Counted from the stretch's first letter, positions 49,450-59,365 are shown. The stretch: DNA of 64,000 nt from Haliea salexigens DSM 19537 (GCF_000423125.1 NZ_AUHJ01000002.1:248001-312000); one strand, 5' to 3'. Notes: generated by a model from the letters alone, not told the origin. Numbers and translations are program-made.

Positions 49450-50589
49450 GTGCATTGCAGAGGAATCGCGGTGGGGCGTGTGAGCCCCATCGTCTGGCTG
49501 CTGGGCCTGCTGGTCTGTGCCCTGCCCGCACAAGCAGCGGTCGAGTTCGCGTTCATGCCGGCAGTGCGCATGGACGACCCGCAACACGCACAGCTACTCG
49601 ATATCGCACGCGCCGGTGAGCGGCTGGTGGCTGTGGGTGAGCGCGGTGTGATCGTGCTCAGCGATGATCACGGCCAGACCTGGCGTCAGGCGGACGTGCC
49701 GGTCAGTACCACCCTCACGGCGGTGAACTTCCCGCAGCCCGATGTCGGCTGGGCGGTGGGCCATTCCGGCGCCATCCTGCATACGGCGGACGCCGGAGCA
49801 AGCTGGTCGCTGCAGTTTGATGGGCGCGACGCCAACCGCCAGTACCTGGCGTGGGCGCAGTCCCGCGTGGAGGCGCTGGAAGAGGTGGTCGCCGCCAACG
49901 AGGGCCCGGAGCAGCAGGAGGCGCTTGAGTACGCCCTGGATGATGCCATGTTCGCGGTGGACGACGCCACGGACGCGATTGAAACCGGGCCGGCTGATCC
50001 CTTTCTCGATGTGCTCTTCATCGATGCCAACACCGGGTTCGCGGTCGGCGCCTATGGCATGCTGTACCGCACGGACAACGCCGGCACCGATTGGCGTATC
50101 GCCATCGACGGCGTGGCCAACCCCGACCGTTTCCACTACTACGCCATGGCCACGGGTGTCGATGGACGCCTGTATCTAAGCGGTGAAGCGGGTCTGCTCT
50201 ACTACTCTGCAGACACGGGACAGAGCTGGGTTCGCATTGAAGACCTCTACGACGGCTCCCTGTTCGGTAGCGTAGAGGGCGAGGACGCGGTATTCGCCTT
50301 CGGTTTGCGCGGCCATATTTTCCTGTCACCGGACGGTGGTGAGAGTTGGCGCGAGCTCGAGAACGACGAGCGCACCAGCCTTTACGGCGGCGTGGCGTTG
50401 ACCGACGGGCGTGCGCTGATGGTGGGGTCGGGTGGCCTGGTGTTGGCTATTGACGCCGAGGGTAACCGGCAAGCCTGGCGACACCCCTCACGCGCCAGCC
50501 TGTCTTCTGCGGTGCAGGCGGCGAACGGTGATATCTGGCTGGTCGGCATGAAAGGCCTGATGGCTTTGAGCGAGGCAAAACCCCTGTGA
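49450..50589 (+). CDS. YCF48-like/BNR-repeat exported protein
   Basis: A 379-residue beta-propeller protein of the YCF48/BNR-repeat class with a signal peptide (about 1-30, ending PAQAA). Repeats with the motif SDDHGQTWRQ, TADAGASWSL, TDNAGTDWRI, SADTGQSWVR and SPDGGESWRE (S/T-x-D-x-G-x-x-W) are clear. Such propellers assemble or scaffold membrane complexes. GTG 49450 starts it. The stop overlaps the start of the MMPL transporter by 4 bases (GTGA), so it is coupled to it. In this cluster it probably holds the pump and carrier together; inference from conserved neighbourhood. Confidence 0.82.
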   Translation: MHCRGIAVGRVSPIVWLLGLLVCALPAQAAVEFAFMPAVRMDDPQHAQLLDIARAGERLVAVGERGVIVLSDDHGQTWRQADVPVSTTLTAVNFPQPDVGWAVGHSGAILHTADAGASWSLQFDGRDANRQYLAWAQSRVEALEEVVAANEGPEQQEALEYALDDAMFAVDDATDAIETGPADPFLDVLFIDANTGFAVGAYGMLYRTDNAGTDWRIAIDGVANPDRFHYYAMATGVDGRLYLSGEAGLLYYSADTGQSWVRIEDLYDGSLFGSVEGEDAVFAFGLRGHIFLSPDGGESWRELENDERTSLYGGVALTDGRALMVGSGGLVLAIDAEGNRQAWRHPSRASLSSAVQAANGDIWLVGMKGLMALSEAKPL

Positions 50590-52943
50590 CTGATCACGAA
50601 AGCACAACGATCGAGCCTGAAGACGGTCGCCTGCGGCCCCTGTTGGGCACGCTGCTGATGCGAGCCCGGCTGCCGCTGATTCTGCTGTTTGCGGTGGCGA
50701 CGGCCTTTTTTGCCTGGCAGGCCAGCCAGCTGCAGCCGGATGCCAGTTTCGAAAAGATGCTGCCCACCTCCCACCCCTATATCCAGAACTTCCTCAAGCG
50801 TCAGGATGAACTGAAAGGCCTGGGCAACTCGGTGCGTATTATCGTCGAGAGCCGCGAGGGAGATATCTTTACCGCGGAGTTTCAGGACCTGCTGAAACAG
50901 ATCACCGATGAGGTGTTCTACGTGAACGGCGTGGATCGTTCCGCATTGCAGTCACTGTGGACGCCGAATACGCGCTGGATGGAGGTGACAGAGGAGGGCT
51001 TTGTTGGCGGCGCGGTAATACCGGACGATTATGACGGCAGCGAGCGCACGCTGGCCAAATTGCGTGAGAACGTGCTCAAGTCCGGGCAGATCGGGCGCAT
51101 CGTCGCCAACGATTTCCAGTCCACTATCATCGTTGCGCCACTGATTGAAATCGACCCGAACACCGGGGAGCGGCTGGATTACGCACAGTTCTCGCGTGAC
51201 CTCGAGGAAATGGTGCGCGACAAGTATCAGTCCGATGATATCCGTATCCGCATTACCGGCTTTGCCAAGCTCATCGGCGACCTGATCGAAGGCGCCACCC
51301 TGGTTGGGCTTTTTTTCCTGGTCGCGTTTGCCATCACGGCCGTCATGCTGTTTTTGTATTCCCGCTGCGGCTGGCTGACCTCTGCGGCGTTGCTGTGCTC
51401 CACGGTCGCCGTGGTGTGGCAGATGGGGCTGCTGAAACTCATGGGCATGGGGTTGGATCCGTATTCCATGCTGGTGCCCTTCCTGGTGTTTGCGGTAGGT
51501 GTGAGCCACTCGGTACAGATCATCAACCGCTTTGGCACCTTCATCTATTTCAAGACATCGCGCATCGAAGCCGCCAGGCTGACGTTTATTCGCCTGTCCA
51601 AACCCGGTTTCGTTGCCCTGCTCAGCGACGGTGTAGGGTTCTTCACGTTGCGCGTCATCGACATTCCCGTGATTCAGGAACTGGCGGTTGTAGCCGCCAC
51701 CGGCATCGCCGTTCTGGTACTGACCAACTTGCTGTTATTGCCGCTCGTGCTGACCTACACCGGCATCTCCGACCGTTGTGTCGGTTACCGTGCCACCAAG
51801 GAAAACAGCCGGTTCACCCACTGGCGGGTGCTCGCCAAGGTCACGCGCCGTGGTCCGGCAATGACCGTGTTGGGCATATGCACACTGCTGTTCGCGGGTG
51901 GCCTTTACTACGGGCAGCACCAGAAAATCGGTGACCTTGACCCGGGTGCGCCGGAGCTGCGCCCGGATTCACGCTACAACAAGGACAACGCCTTCCTCAC
52001 GGCGAACTACAGCACCAGTACTGATGTGTTCGTGGTGATGGCCAGCACCGGCGAGCAGCAGTGTGGCAGTTACGAATTCATCTCGGCCGTGAATTATTTC
52101 CAGGGCGTGATGGAAACGGTGCCCGGCGTACAGTCGGCCATGTCGCTGGTGGATGTGTCGAAGCTCTCTATCCAGGGTATGAACGAGGGCAGCCCCAAGT
52201 GGCACGAGACCAGCCGCAACCGCTATATCCTCAATAACTCCCTGAGCAGCGCGCCGAACATGCTGCGCAACACCAATTGCTCCATGGCACCGGTCATTCT
52301 GTTCCTGGATGACCACAAGGCGGATACGCTGGACGGTGTTGTGGCGGCGGTGACCGAGTTTGCCGATGAACACAACAGTGAGACGTTGCAGTTCGAGTTG
52401 GCAGCGGGCAATGCCGGGGTCGAGGCGGCCACCAATATCGTGATCCGCGAGGCGCAAACCAAAATGCTGCTGTGGGTCTACGGTGTGGTGATTGCGCTGT
52501 GCCTGATCAACTTCCGGTCGCTGCGTATCACCACCTGTATCATCGTGCCGCTGATGCTGACCTCGGTGCTGGGGCAAGCGCTGATGGCCGCCCTGGGAAT
52601 TGGGGTGAAAGTGGCGACCCTGCCGGTTATCGCGCTGGGCGTGGGTATCGGTGTTGACTACGGCATCTACATCTACTCTTCGCTGCAGAGTTATCTGCGC
52701 AGCGGGGAAACGCTGGAAAACGCCTACTTCTACGCCTTGAAGTCCAGCGGCACCGCGGTGGCCTTCACTGGCCTGACTCTGGCAGTGGGTGTGGGCACCT
52801 GGATGTTCTCGCCGATCAAGTTCCAGGCGGACATGGGCCTGATGCTCACGTTCATGTTTTTCTGGAACATGATCGGTGCGCTCCTGTTCCTGCCCGCCCT
52901 GGCCTGGCTGCTTTCCCCGCGTGAGAAAGCGGCTAGCGCGTAA
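50586..52943 (+). CDS. RND/MMPL-family transporter
   Basis: A 785-residue RND-superfamily (MMPL-type) inner-membrane transporter with twelve predicted helices in two halves. It has a first helix near residues 28-45 and a large periplasmic loop (about 60-220). The first helical bundle has FLVFAVGVSHSVQIINRFGT near 300, and the second has LPVIALGVGIGVDYGIYIYS near 680, with the characteristic GVGVDYG motif. Such pumps move lipids or hydrophobic compounds using the proton gradient. GTG 50586 overlaps the previous stop. Its 3' end overlaps the cytochrome/quinoprotein gene at 52933 by 11 bases. Last gene of the DUF1302-DUF1329-YCF48-MMPL unit. Confidence 0.88.
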   Translation: MTDHESTTIEPEDGRLRPLLGTLLMRARLPLILLFAVATAFFAWQASQLQPDASFEKMLPTSHPYIQNFLKRQDELKGLGNSVRIIVESREGDIFTAEFQDLLKQITDEVFYVNGVDRSALQSLWTPNTRWMEVTEEGFVGGAVIPDDYDGSERTLAKLRENVLKSGQIGRIVANDFQSTIIVAPLIEIDPNTGERLDYAQFSRDLEEMVRDKYQSDDIRIRITGFAKLIGDLIEGATLVGLFFLVAFAITAVMLFLYSRCGWLTSAALLCSTVAVVWQMGLLKLMGMGLDPYSMLVPFLVFAVGVSHSVQIINRFGTFIYFKTSRIEAARLTFIRLSKPGFVALLSDGVGFFTLRVIDIPVIQELAVVAATGIAVLVLTNLLLLPLVLTYTGISDRCVGYRATKENSRFTHWRVLAKVTRRGPAMTVLGICTLLFAGGLYYGQHQKIGDLDPGAPELRPDSRYNKDNAFLTANYSTSTDVFVVMASTGEQQCGSYEFISAVNYFQGVMETVPGVQSAMSLVDVSKLSIQGMNEGSPKWHETSRNRYILNNSLSSAPNMLRNTNCSMAPVILFLDDHKADTLDGVVAAVTEFADEHNSETLQFELAAGNAGVEAATNIVIREAQTKMLLWVYGVVIALCLINFRSLRITTCIIVPLMLTSVLGQALMAALGIGVKVATLPVIALGVGIGVDYGIYIYSSLQSYLRSGETLENAYFYALKSSGTAVAFTGLTLAVGVGTWMFSPIKFQADMGLMLTFMFFWNMIGALLFLPALAWLLSPREKAASA

Positions 52944-54873
52944 CGCGGTACGCCAGCAGCACATTACCTGGCAGCTGGCCGAACATGCTGTAACCTGACA
53001 GCACGTAGAGCCAGCCGTCGTTCACCACTTGCCCGCTCACGTCGATGGCGCCGCCATGGCCGTCCACACCGTTGTTGCCGCGGAAGGGCACGGCGGTTGC
53101 GGCTTCCCACAGTACCTCGCCATTGCGAATATCAAACGCCCGCATGCGTCCGTCGAGTCCGCCACTGAAGGCCAGTTGCGGCGTCACCGTGGTGGCAGCC
53201 GACAGGCCGTAGTAGTAGGAGCAGCGGTATTGTTCCTCGAGGGGCTGGCCGCCGCCGGCCCGTACTTGAGCCAGCCCCACCAGCGGAGCGTGTTCCATGG
53301 GAAAGTCGCAATCCCGGGTAACCGGGTGTTCCCAGAGCGGGGTGCCGCTGGTGGCATCCAGCGCATACAGCCCGGGTGCGGGTGTATAACCCGGTATGTC
53401 GCGCTCGGGGTCGGCGACGGGCACAATCAGCCGGTTGCCGGCAAGCCCCATGCCCCAGTGCACACCGCCGTTGGTGCTGCCCTGGCTGACACGTGTTTGC
53501 CAGACCAGTGCACCGTTGGCAGCGGGGTCGAGCGCATGCACCATGCCGGATTTCTGGCCCGCGAGCAGCAACTGACGGCCATCGGCCGCCTCGCTGATGA
53601 TGATGGAGGCCCCGAAGTCGAAGTCGGGCCCCGGCTGGCTGGGACAATTGGCACCTGCATTCTGGCAAGCTGCATTCCACACGTCGTCCACAGTGGCTTG
53701 ATAGCGCCACACGGGTGCCCCGCTGTCGAGGTCCAGTGCAACGATGGCGTCGCTGGTGTCGGTTGCGGGTCGCGACAGGTTTTGCCCGGTACCGACGTAC
53801 AGGCGGTTGCGCGCAGCGTCAATGGCCGGCGTTGTCCACACGGACGCCCCCGAAGGGCCGTACCAGGCGCTGCCGTCCGCCCTGTGGCCCTGCAGCCTGG
53901 CATCCGGCGTTGCGTGCCAGGCCCAGAGTTGTTCTCCGCTCGCGGCGTCCAGCGCGATCACGCCACCGTGTGACCGGCAGCAAGCGTGGCCGGGTCCCCC
54001 GGCAACGGCAACCTCATAGGACGACACCGGCACGTACAAACGGCCTGCATGGTAGCTGATGGATCCCGTAACCACAGAGCTCTCGAACAGCTTCGCCGGG
54101 GCCTGCCACACGGTTTCCAGCGAGTTCGGGTCAAGCGCGAACACGTTGGCCAGAGAGTCGGCGAATACCAGCAGCGGTGTGCCTGTGGCACGCTCTGCCA
54201 CGGTGATGGCCGAGCGCACGCCAGCCATGATTTCCCGGTGCCGGTGAACGCAGCCGCGCTCACGGTCCAGTGCATAGAGCATCCCGGCACGATCACCCAC
54301 ATAGAGTGTGTCACCAATCAGCGCGGGTTGTGAGCGCATGTCGGTAACACGGGGCAGCGCTAGGCTCCAGGCGAGTTCCAGTGAGTCCACATTGTCGCGG
54401 TTGATACCCGCGGCGGCGGTGGGTACGAAGCGTCGGTTGTGCAGCCCCAGCCCCCAGTTAGCCAGCCGGATTGCTCCGCCGGTCATCGGGCTGTCACAGG
54501 ATGCATCGGCCAGCCAGTCGTAGACGCCTTCGGCGGAGTCCGTAAGGTGCAGGGCGATCAGGCGACGCTCTTGCTGACTGAGGTGTGCGGCCATAGGTTG
54601 CATCTTGCCGAACTCGAGGGCGACCATGATCGCTTCGCGAGACTGGTTTCCCAGCGCCTGGCGGGTGGGTGCCTTCATCGCCGGATTATCGTGGCAGCCC
54701 GCGCAGTGCGTGTCGTAGAGCTTGCCGCCGAACCAGGCCAGCGGCAGCTTGTCTGCGTGGCGCATCACCCATGCCTCGCCGGCCTGCACGGGGTCGCGAA
54801 AAAAGCCCTCACTGGCAAGCCAGTAGCCCAGGGGCAGCAGCAACAGCAGCGGCAACAAAAAGCGTTTTTTCAT
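52933..54873 (-). CDS. PQQ-type quinoprotein with N-terminal cytochrome c
   Basis: A 646-residue exported protein. After a membrane or signal segment (4-20) comes a c-type haem site, THCAGCHDNP (C57, C60, H61), then an eight-blade propeller with repeats such as LYALDRERG, NVFALDPNSLETVW, GVIALDAASGEQLWAWH and LYALDATSGTPLWEH. This is the PQQ alcohol-dehydrogenase fold with a fused cytochrome domain at the N-terminus rather than the usual C-terminus. It oxidises an alcohol or aldehyde in the periplasm and passes electrons to the haem. It is coupled to the next gene by an ATGA overlap at 54870. Conserved Asp in the propeller is not checked. Confidence 0.8.
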   Translation of the reverse strand: MKKRFLLPLLLLLPLGYWLASEGFFRDPVQAGEAWVMRHADKLPLAWFGGKLYDTHCAGCHDNPAMKAPTRQALGNQSREAIMVALEFGKMQPMAAHLSQQERRLIALHLTDSAEGVYDWLADASCDSPMTGGAIRLANWGLGLHNRRFVPTAAAGINRDNVDSLELAWSLALPRVTDMRSQPALIGDTLYVGDRAGMLYALDRERGCVHRHREIMAGVRSAITVAERATGTPLLVFADSLANVFALDPNSLETVWQAPAKLFESSVVTGSISYHAGRLYVPVSSYEVAVAGGPGHACCRSHGGVIALDAASGEQLWAWHATPDARLQGHRADGSAWYGPSGASVWTTPAIDAARNRLYVGTGQNLSRPATDTSDAIVALDLDSGAPVWRYQATVDDVWNAACQNAGANCPSQPGPDFDFGASIIISEAADGRQLLLAGQKSGMVHALDPAANGALVWQTRVSQGSTNGGVHWGMGLAGNRLIVPVADPERDIPGYTPAPGLYALDATSGTPLWEHPVTRDCDFPMEHAPLVGLAQVRAGGGQPLEEQYRCSYYYGLSAATTVTPQLAFSGGLDGRMRAFDIRNGEVLWEAATAVPFRGNNGVDGHGGAIDVSGQVVNDGWLYVLSGYSMFGQLPGNVLLAYRVTR

Positions 54874-56783
54874 GGCGGAAGTCCGAATGCGTAGAGGTAG
54901 TCGCCGCTGCCGCGGTTGAACATGTGGTGGCCGCCGGCATTGATGACCACATACTGGCGGCCACGGTAGCGGTAGGTCATGGGTGTGGCGGTGGCATCCA
55001 CGGGCAGCGTGTAGCGCCAGAGTGTCGCGCCCGTGTTCACGTCAAAGGCGCGGAACTGGCGATCCATGGTGGCCGCGATAAAGAACAGCCCGCCAGCGGT
55101 TGCAATGCCACCCCCCAGATTGGGTGTCCCCCACTCAATGTGGAAAGGTGCTGTTACTGGGCCCATTTCGTGTACGGAGCCCAGCGCTGTCTCCCACAGA
55201 ATGCGGCCGGCGTAGAGGTCAACGGCGATCAGTTTGCCCCAGGGCGGCGGGTTGCAGGGCAAACCGAGGAAAGACTGCAGACTACCCAGCTCCGCTGCAT
55301 AGGGTGTGCCCGCCATGACCACGCGAAACTGCTTGCCGGCCGAGGGCGGGCCGTTGCCGGCGGCGGGTTGCTCACCGAGTGGCACCAGGCGCCCGCTGAA
55401 GGCCACGTTGTTGACGTTCACCAACAACACGCCGCGCTCATCGAGCAGCGCACCGCCACCCCAGTTGGGCCCGCCCAGGCTGCCCGGATACATCAACGTG
55501 GGGGTTTCGCTGATCGGTGTGAACAGGCCCAGGTTGTGCAGGTTTGCCAGTTTCCGGCGGCAGTCGGCCCGATCCACTGGCGTGAGGCCCCAGGCGTCAT
55601 GGGGCATAAGGAAGGAGTCCAGCAGCGGCGGTGGCGCGATGGGTTTGGGCTGCGTGAGGGCCGCGTGCTCTCCGGGAACCTGGGAGGGCGGAATGGGTTG
55701 CTCGGTGATCTCCCACAGCGACTCACCGGTAAGCCGATTGAGGATGAACACCAACCCCTGTTTGGTCAGCTGCACCAGTGCCGGAATGCTGTCACCGTTG
55801 CGCTGCCAGTTGAACAGGATGGGTTGGGCTGGCGTATCGTAGTCCCAGAGATCGTGGCGCACATGCTGGAAGTGCCAGCGTAGCTCGCCGGTATTCAGGT
55901 CCAGCGCCACGATGCTGTTGGCATAGCGGTTGTCGCCGGGGCGCTCGACACCGTAGTAGTCCGGGGAAGGGGAGCTGGTGGGCAGGAAGACCAGCGCGTG
56001 TTCGGTATCCACTGATAGCGGTGCCCAGACGTTGGCGCTGCCGCTGTCCGGGTGGCCCACCAAGGGGTCGAAGGTCCAGCGGGCTGAACCGTCGTGGGCA
56101 TCCAGGGCCTGCACCACGCCGCGCGGCGTATGCGCCCGGGTAAAGTCGATCACGGTAGAGCCGGTGATCACTACGCCTCCTGCAACGACCGGCGCCGAAG
56201 AGTTGCTCACATCCCCGGGGGCATGGCCGCTCGCGCCGTACAGGGCGACACGGCCACCATTGCCAAATCCGCTGCAGGGTTGTCCATTCCTTGCGTCCAG
56301 CGCCCACAGGTGGCGGTCGTGCGTGGACAGGTATAACCGGTGTCGGCAGTGTGCGTTGGCAGGGCTTTGCGTGTCTTCGGCATACGCGACACCCCGGCAG
56401 CGGAAGGGGCGGTCACCGCCGCGGTTGATCTGCGGGTCAAAGCTCCAGCGCTGTGTGCCGTTGCCGGGGTCAAGGGCTATCACGCGATTGAATGGCGTGC
56501 AGTAAACGAGGCTGGCACCGGCCGCCTCCGGCAGCAGAATGGGCGTGGCCTGGGTGGACGTGTTGGCCATGTCCGCACCGTACTGCGCGCTGTCGCCGCT
56601 GCGGAATGTCCACGCCACTTCCAGCTCGGCCACATTGCCGGTATTGATGTCATCGGCCGGGCTGTAGTGGCGCCCCCCGGCATCGCCACCGTACACCGGC
56701 CAGTCGCTCGCCAGCGCCGCGCCGGCGGCCAGCGCCGCAAGCCACAGGCCCGCGCTGAGTGCAAGCACGCCGCTGTGTTTCAC
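54870..56783 (-). CDS. PQQ-dependent dehydrogenase
   Basis: A 637-residue quinoprotein with a signal peptide (1-25, ending GAALA). It starts ASDWPVYGGDAGGRHYSPAD, the W-x-x-Y-G-G-D entry of PQQ dehydrogenases, and ends YRYRGRQYVVINAGGHHMFN, as in membrane glucose-type dehydrogenases. The C-terminal TPNLGGGIATAGGLFFIAAT is also typical. No CxxCH is seen, so it needs an external cytochrome, which the neighbours carry. Its start overlaps the stop of the streptogramin-lyase-like gene (ATGA) and its own stop overlaps the next start, so three genes form one tightly coupled operon. The substrate is unknown; no pqq synthesis genes are here. Confidence 0.85.
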   Translation of the reverse strand: MKHSGVLALSAGLWLAALAAGAALASDWPVYGGDAGGRHYSPADDINTGNVAELEVAWTFRSGDSAQYGADMANTSTQATPILLPEAAGASLVYCTPFNRVIALDPGNGTQRWSFDPQINRGGDRPFRCRGVAYAEDTQSPANAHCRHRLYLSTHDRHLWALDARNGQPCSGFGNGGRVALYGASGHAPGDVSNSSAPVVAGGVVITGSTVIDFTRAHTPRGVVQALDAHDGSARWTFDPLVGHPDSGSANVWAPLSVDTEHALVFLPTSSPSPDYYGVERPGDNRYANSIVALDLNTGELRWHFQHVRHDLWDYDTPAQPILFNWQRNGDSIPALVQLTKQGLVFILNRLTGESLWEITEQPIPPSQVPGEHAALTQPKPIAPPPLLDSFLMPHDAWGLTPVDRADCRRKLANLHNLGLFTPISETPTLMYPGSLGGPNWGGGALLDERGVLLVNVNNVAFSGRLVPLGEQPAAGNGPPSAGKQFRVVMAGTPYAAELGSLQSFLGLPCNPPPWGKLIAVDLYAGRILWETALGSVHEMGPVTAPFHIEWGTPNLGGGIATAGGLFFIAATMDRQFRAFDVNTGATLWRYTLPVDATATPMTYRYRGRQYVVINAGGHHMFNRGSGDYLYAFGLPP

Positions 56784-58543
56784 GGAGTCGGCGGCGTAAT
56801 GCGCAGCAGTGTCGGCTGGCCACCTTCGGTCTGCCAGCTGGGAAAGTGGGAGTTGCTGGTGTACACCGCACCGTCCTTTTCGGACACCTCTACATCGCGA
56901 GTAAAAAAGCGTTGCCGGGGCATGGGGTAGACGCGCCAGTCCTCGGTGGCAATGTCAAAGCTGAGCAGGGTATCGGACTGATTGCCATTCACCCACACCA
57001 CGCCGCGTTCGCGATCGACGTTCAGGGCGTAGGGAATTTCATTGCGTACCGGCAGGGGGTAGTCGCTGAACTCGCCGCTTTCTGGCGCATACTTGACCAG
57101 CAATGAGTCCTGGAACGCCACGATCCAGAGATTGCCCTCGGCATCCGCGCGCAGGCGGCGAGGGCCCGCGTAGGGAAACTCAATCATGCGCACTTCATCG
57201 GTCGCCGGGTCGATCACGGCCAGATCATTGGCGTACAGTCGGGCCACCCAGATCCGTCCGTCGGGTGCCACGTCAATGCCGTAGGGCATGGGTAATCCGG
57301 TGCCCTCTCTGTCCGGCGCCGGTTGTGGGCGATTCTCCGGATCAATGCTGAACATCAGCGGCAGGGACTTCAGCACCAGCCATTCCTTGATGCTGCGCGC
57401 CGGCAGGTCATACAACGTGAACTCACCGCTGGTGCGTTCGAACTTTGCCACCTGGGAGGAAAGCGCCAGGGTAAACCACACCCGGTCCTGCTCATCGATG
57501 CGTATGGTATGCGGGTAGTAGCCCGCGTCCATCTCGTGGATGGTGAAGGCTTTGGTGGTGGGGTTGAACTCCAGCAGCGCCTGCTGCATGGACGGGGTAA
57601 TAAAGATATTGCCGTCCCGCGGTGACACCGCAAAGGAATGCACGCCCATGTAGTTGTACATTTTCGGGAATACGGTGAAACGGTTGCCGAGAATGCCGCC
57701 CACTTCGTCATCCGCGCGGTGGGGGACTTTGTACACTGTGTATTCGCCGCTCTCCGGGTCAACCTCGTAGAGACGGTCGAACAGGTTGTCCCCCACATAC
57801 ACCATGCCGTTGGGGTGCAGCAGGAAATCGTGCATCTGCGAGAAGCCATCGCCGATGGGCCACTCGGTCATGCTGACCTCGGCAAGGTGCGCGCCCCAGG
57901 CACGCGGTTCCGGTACGGTCTGCGGTTGCTCGCGCAGTGTCCGCAGCTCGCGCTGCAGGTGCTCGGCGATTGCCTGATGGTCCTCGGCGGGCAGCCGCGC
58001 GCCATAGCTGTTCATGCGCGCGAATACGGCCAGCCACTGCTCGACGGTGCGTTCGTTGCGCATGAAGGGCGAGGCCTGCTGGTGGCAGAACGCGCAGTTG
58101 AGCTGAAAGGTCTTCTTCAACTCGGCATCACCGCCAAACGTGAGCTGCGACAGCCAGACATTGGACGGGAAGCTGGCGATGTACTGCTCCGGCGTCATCT
58201 TTTGCAGCACGACGGTCGCACTGGCCGTGCCGGGGTCGGCGCTGGTGCTGGCATCCACGAAGCCCTGCGCGCGTACGCGAACCTGCCGCGCACTGTCGGC
58301 CTCCGGCAGCGAGGCAACGCCCTGTGCATCAGTGAACCGGGTGATGGTCACCGCCGCCGTGTTGGTGACGCCGTGGGGCGGGTAGCCATCGTCGCTCAGG
58401 TCCGCGGGCGGTGCCTCAAATGGGCTGGCCGTGACCATGGCCGTGGGCACCGCTGCGCCCTCGCGGTCGACGACCCGGATGTCGGTGGCGTGGCTGATGG
58501 CAGCACAGAGCAGCAGCAACACGGCAGGGACTGTTCTGATCAT
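56780..58543 (-). CDS. cytochrome c-streptogramin-lyase-like (Vgb) propeller protein
   Basis: A 587-residue exported protein. The signal peptide is 1-19 (ending AISHA). Next comes an N-terminal carboxypeptidase-regulatory-like beta domain (DIRVVDREGAAVPTAMVTAS), then a haem site CAFCH (C150, C153, H154). The rest is a beta-propeller of the virginiamycin B lyase/SMP-30 type: FSQMHDFLLHPNGMVYVGDN, IRIDEQDRVWFTLALSSQVA and IWVARLYANDLAVIDPATDE. ATG 58543 is chosen over an upstream frame. It is the first gene of the coupled three-gene quinoprotein operon, so it is more likely an electron or substrate sensor than a drug lyase. Confidence 0.78.
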   Translation of the reverse strand: MIRTVPAVLLLLCAAISHATDIRVVDREGAAVPTAMVTASPFEAPPADLSDDGYPPHGVTNTAAVTITRFTDAQGVASLPEADSARQVRVRAQGFVDASTSADPGTASATVVLQKMTPEQYIASFPSNVWLSQLTFGGDAELKKTFQLNCAFCHQQASPFMRNERTVEQWLAVFARMNSYGARLPAEDHQAIAEHLQRELRTLREQPQTVPEPRAWGAHLAEVSMTEWPIGDGFSQMHDFLLHPNGMVYVGDNLFDRLYEVDPESGEYTVYKVPHRADDEVGGILGNRFTVFPKMYNYMGVHSFAVSPRDGNIFITPSMQQALLEFNPTTKAFTIHEMDAGYYPHTIRIDEQDRVWFTLALSSQVAKFERTSGEFTLYDLPARSIKEWLVLKSLPLMFSIDPENRPQPAPDREGTGLPMPYGIDVAPDGRIWVARLYANDLAVIDPATDEVRMIEFPYAGPRRLRADAEGNLWIVAFQDSLLVKYAPESGEFSDYPLPVRNEIPYALNVDRERGVVWVNGNQSDTLLSFDIATEDWRVYPMPRQRFFTRDVEVSEKDGAVYTSNSHFPSWQTEGGQPTLLRITPPTP

Positions 58544-58725
58544 TATGTTTCTCCCTTTGCGTAGGCGCATGATAGCGCGCACGCCGGGTGAGCTGAAGTG
58601 GCAAGCGCAGTGCACTGCGCGGCCAGTTCGCCGTTCCCGGCAACGAGCGGGCAAATTGGCGCTATAACTCCCGCCACGCAGGCGCTACAATCCTGCTTCG
58701 TTCTGTAAACAGCACAGGGTTTCTC

Positions 58726-59361
58726 ATGGCTACATCGTCGCTTCGCTCACGCATTCACACCTCCCTGGCCTCGATGGCCATTGTTCTGCTGGCCGCCTGT
58801 GCCAGTGCGCCGCCAACCCCTTCGGTGGACTACAACGCCGCGTACGACTTTGACGCCGTGAAGACGGTCGCCCTGTATCGCGCAGCGGAAACCGCGCCGG
58901 GTGAGGATCCGCTGAAAATGAGTGACATGACGCGCGATCGCATCGAGAGCGCGTTGAGAACCGCACTGTCTGAGCGCGGTTTCACGCTGGTCAATAGCGT
59001 AGAGGAGGCCGACCTGCTGCTGAGCTGGCACCTGGTGACTGAAGACAAGATGGATGTGCGCAGCTACGAGGTGCCTTCCGCCACGACCATGGGCATGTAC
59101 GGCCCCGGCTTCTATCGCTACAACACCTACAGCATGTACAGCTGCTGGTCCTGCATGTCCAGCCGCACCGAAGTGTCTGTGCACGAGTACACCCAAGGCA
59201 CCTTTGTGGTGGACATGATCGATCCCGAGCAGCAGCGCTCGGTTTGGCGCAGTGTAACGACCTCTAGGCTCAAGGGTGAGCTGGGGCGCGAACAAAGCAA
59301 GTATGATGAAGCCGCCAATCTGGTGCTGGGCTCATTCCCGCCCGGTAACAGCGCTCCCTGA
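58726..59361 (+). CDS. DUF4136 lipoprotein
   Basis: A 211-residue lipoprotein. The lipobox is LLAACAS (Cys near residue 25). The mature part has FDAVKTVALYRAAET, an early SDMTRDRIESALRTALSERG, and VEEADLLLSWHLVTEDKMDV, the pattern of DUF4136. Its function is unknown, and many members are outer-membrane lipoproteins next to stress or cell-wall genes. ATG 58726 starts it, with an A/G-rich AACAGCACAGGG upstream. It is divergent from the quinoprotein operon and convergent with the HAD gene across a 7-bp hairpin. Confidence 0.85.
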   Translation: MATSSLRSRIHTSLASMAIVLLAACASAPPTPSVDYNAAYDFDAVKTVALYRAAETAPGEDPLKMSDMTRDRIESALRTALSERGFTLVNSVEEADLLLSWHLVTEDKMDVRSYEVPSATTMGMYGPGFYRYNTYSMYSCWSCMSSRTEVSVHEYTQGTFVVDMIDPEQQRSVWRSVTTSRLKGELGREQSKYDEAANLVLGSFPPGNSAP

Positions 59362-59365
59362 GGCC

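Noticed and set aside
56780-58543. Streptogramin resistance lyase
   Set aside because: The haem motif and the quinoprotein operon point to redox work; only the propeller fold is shared.
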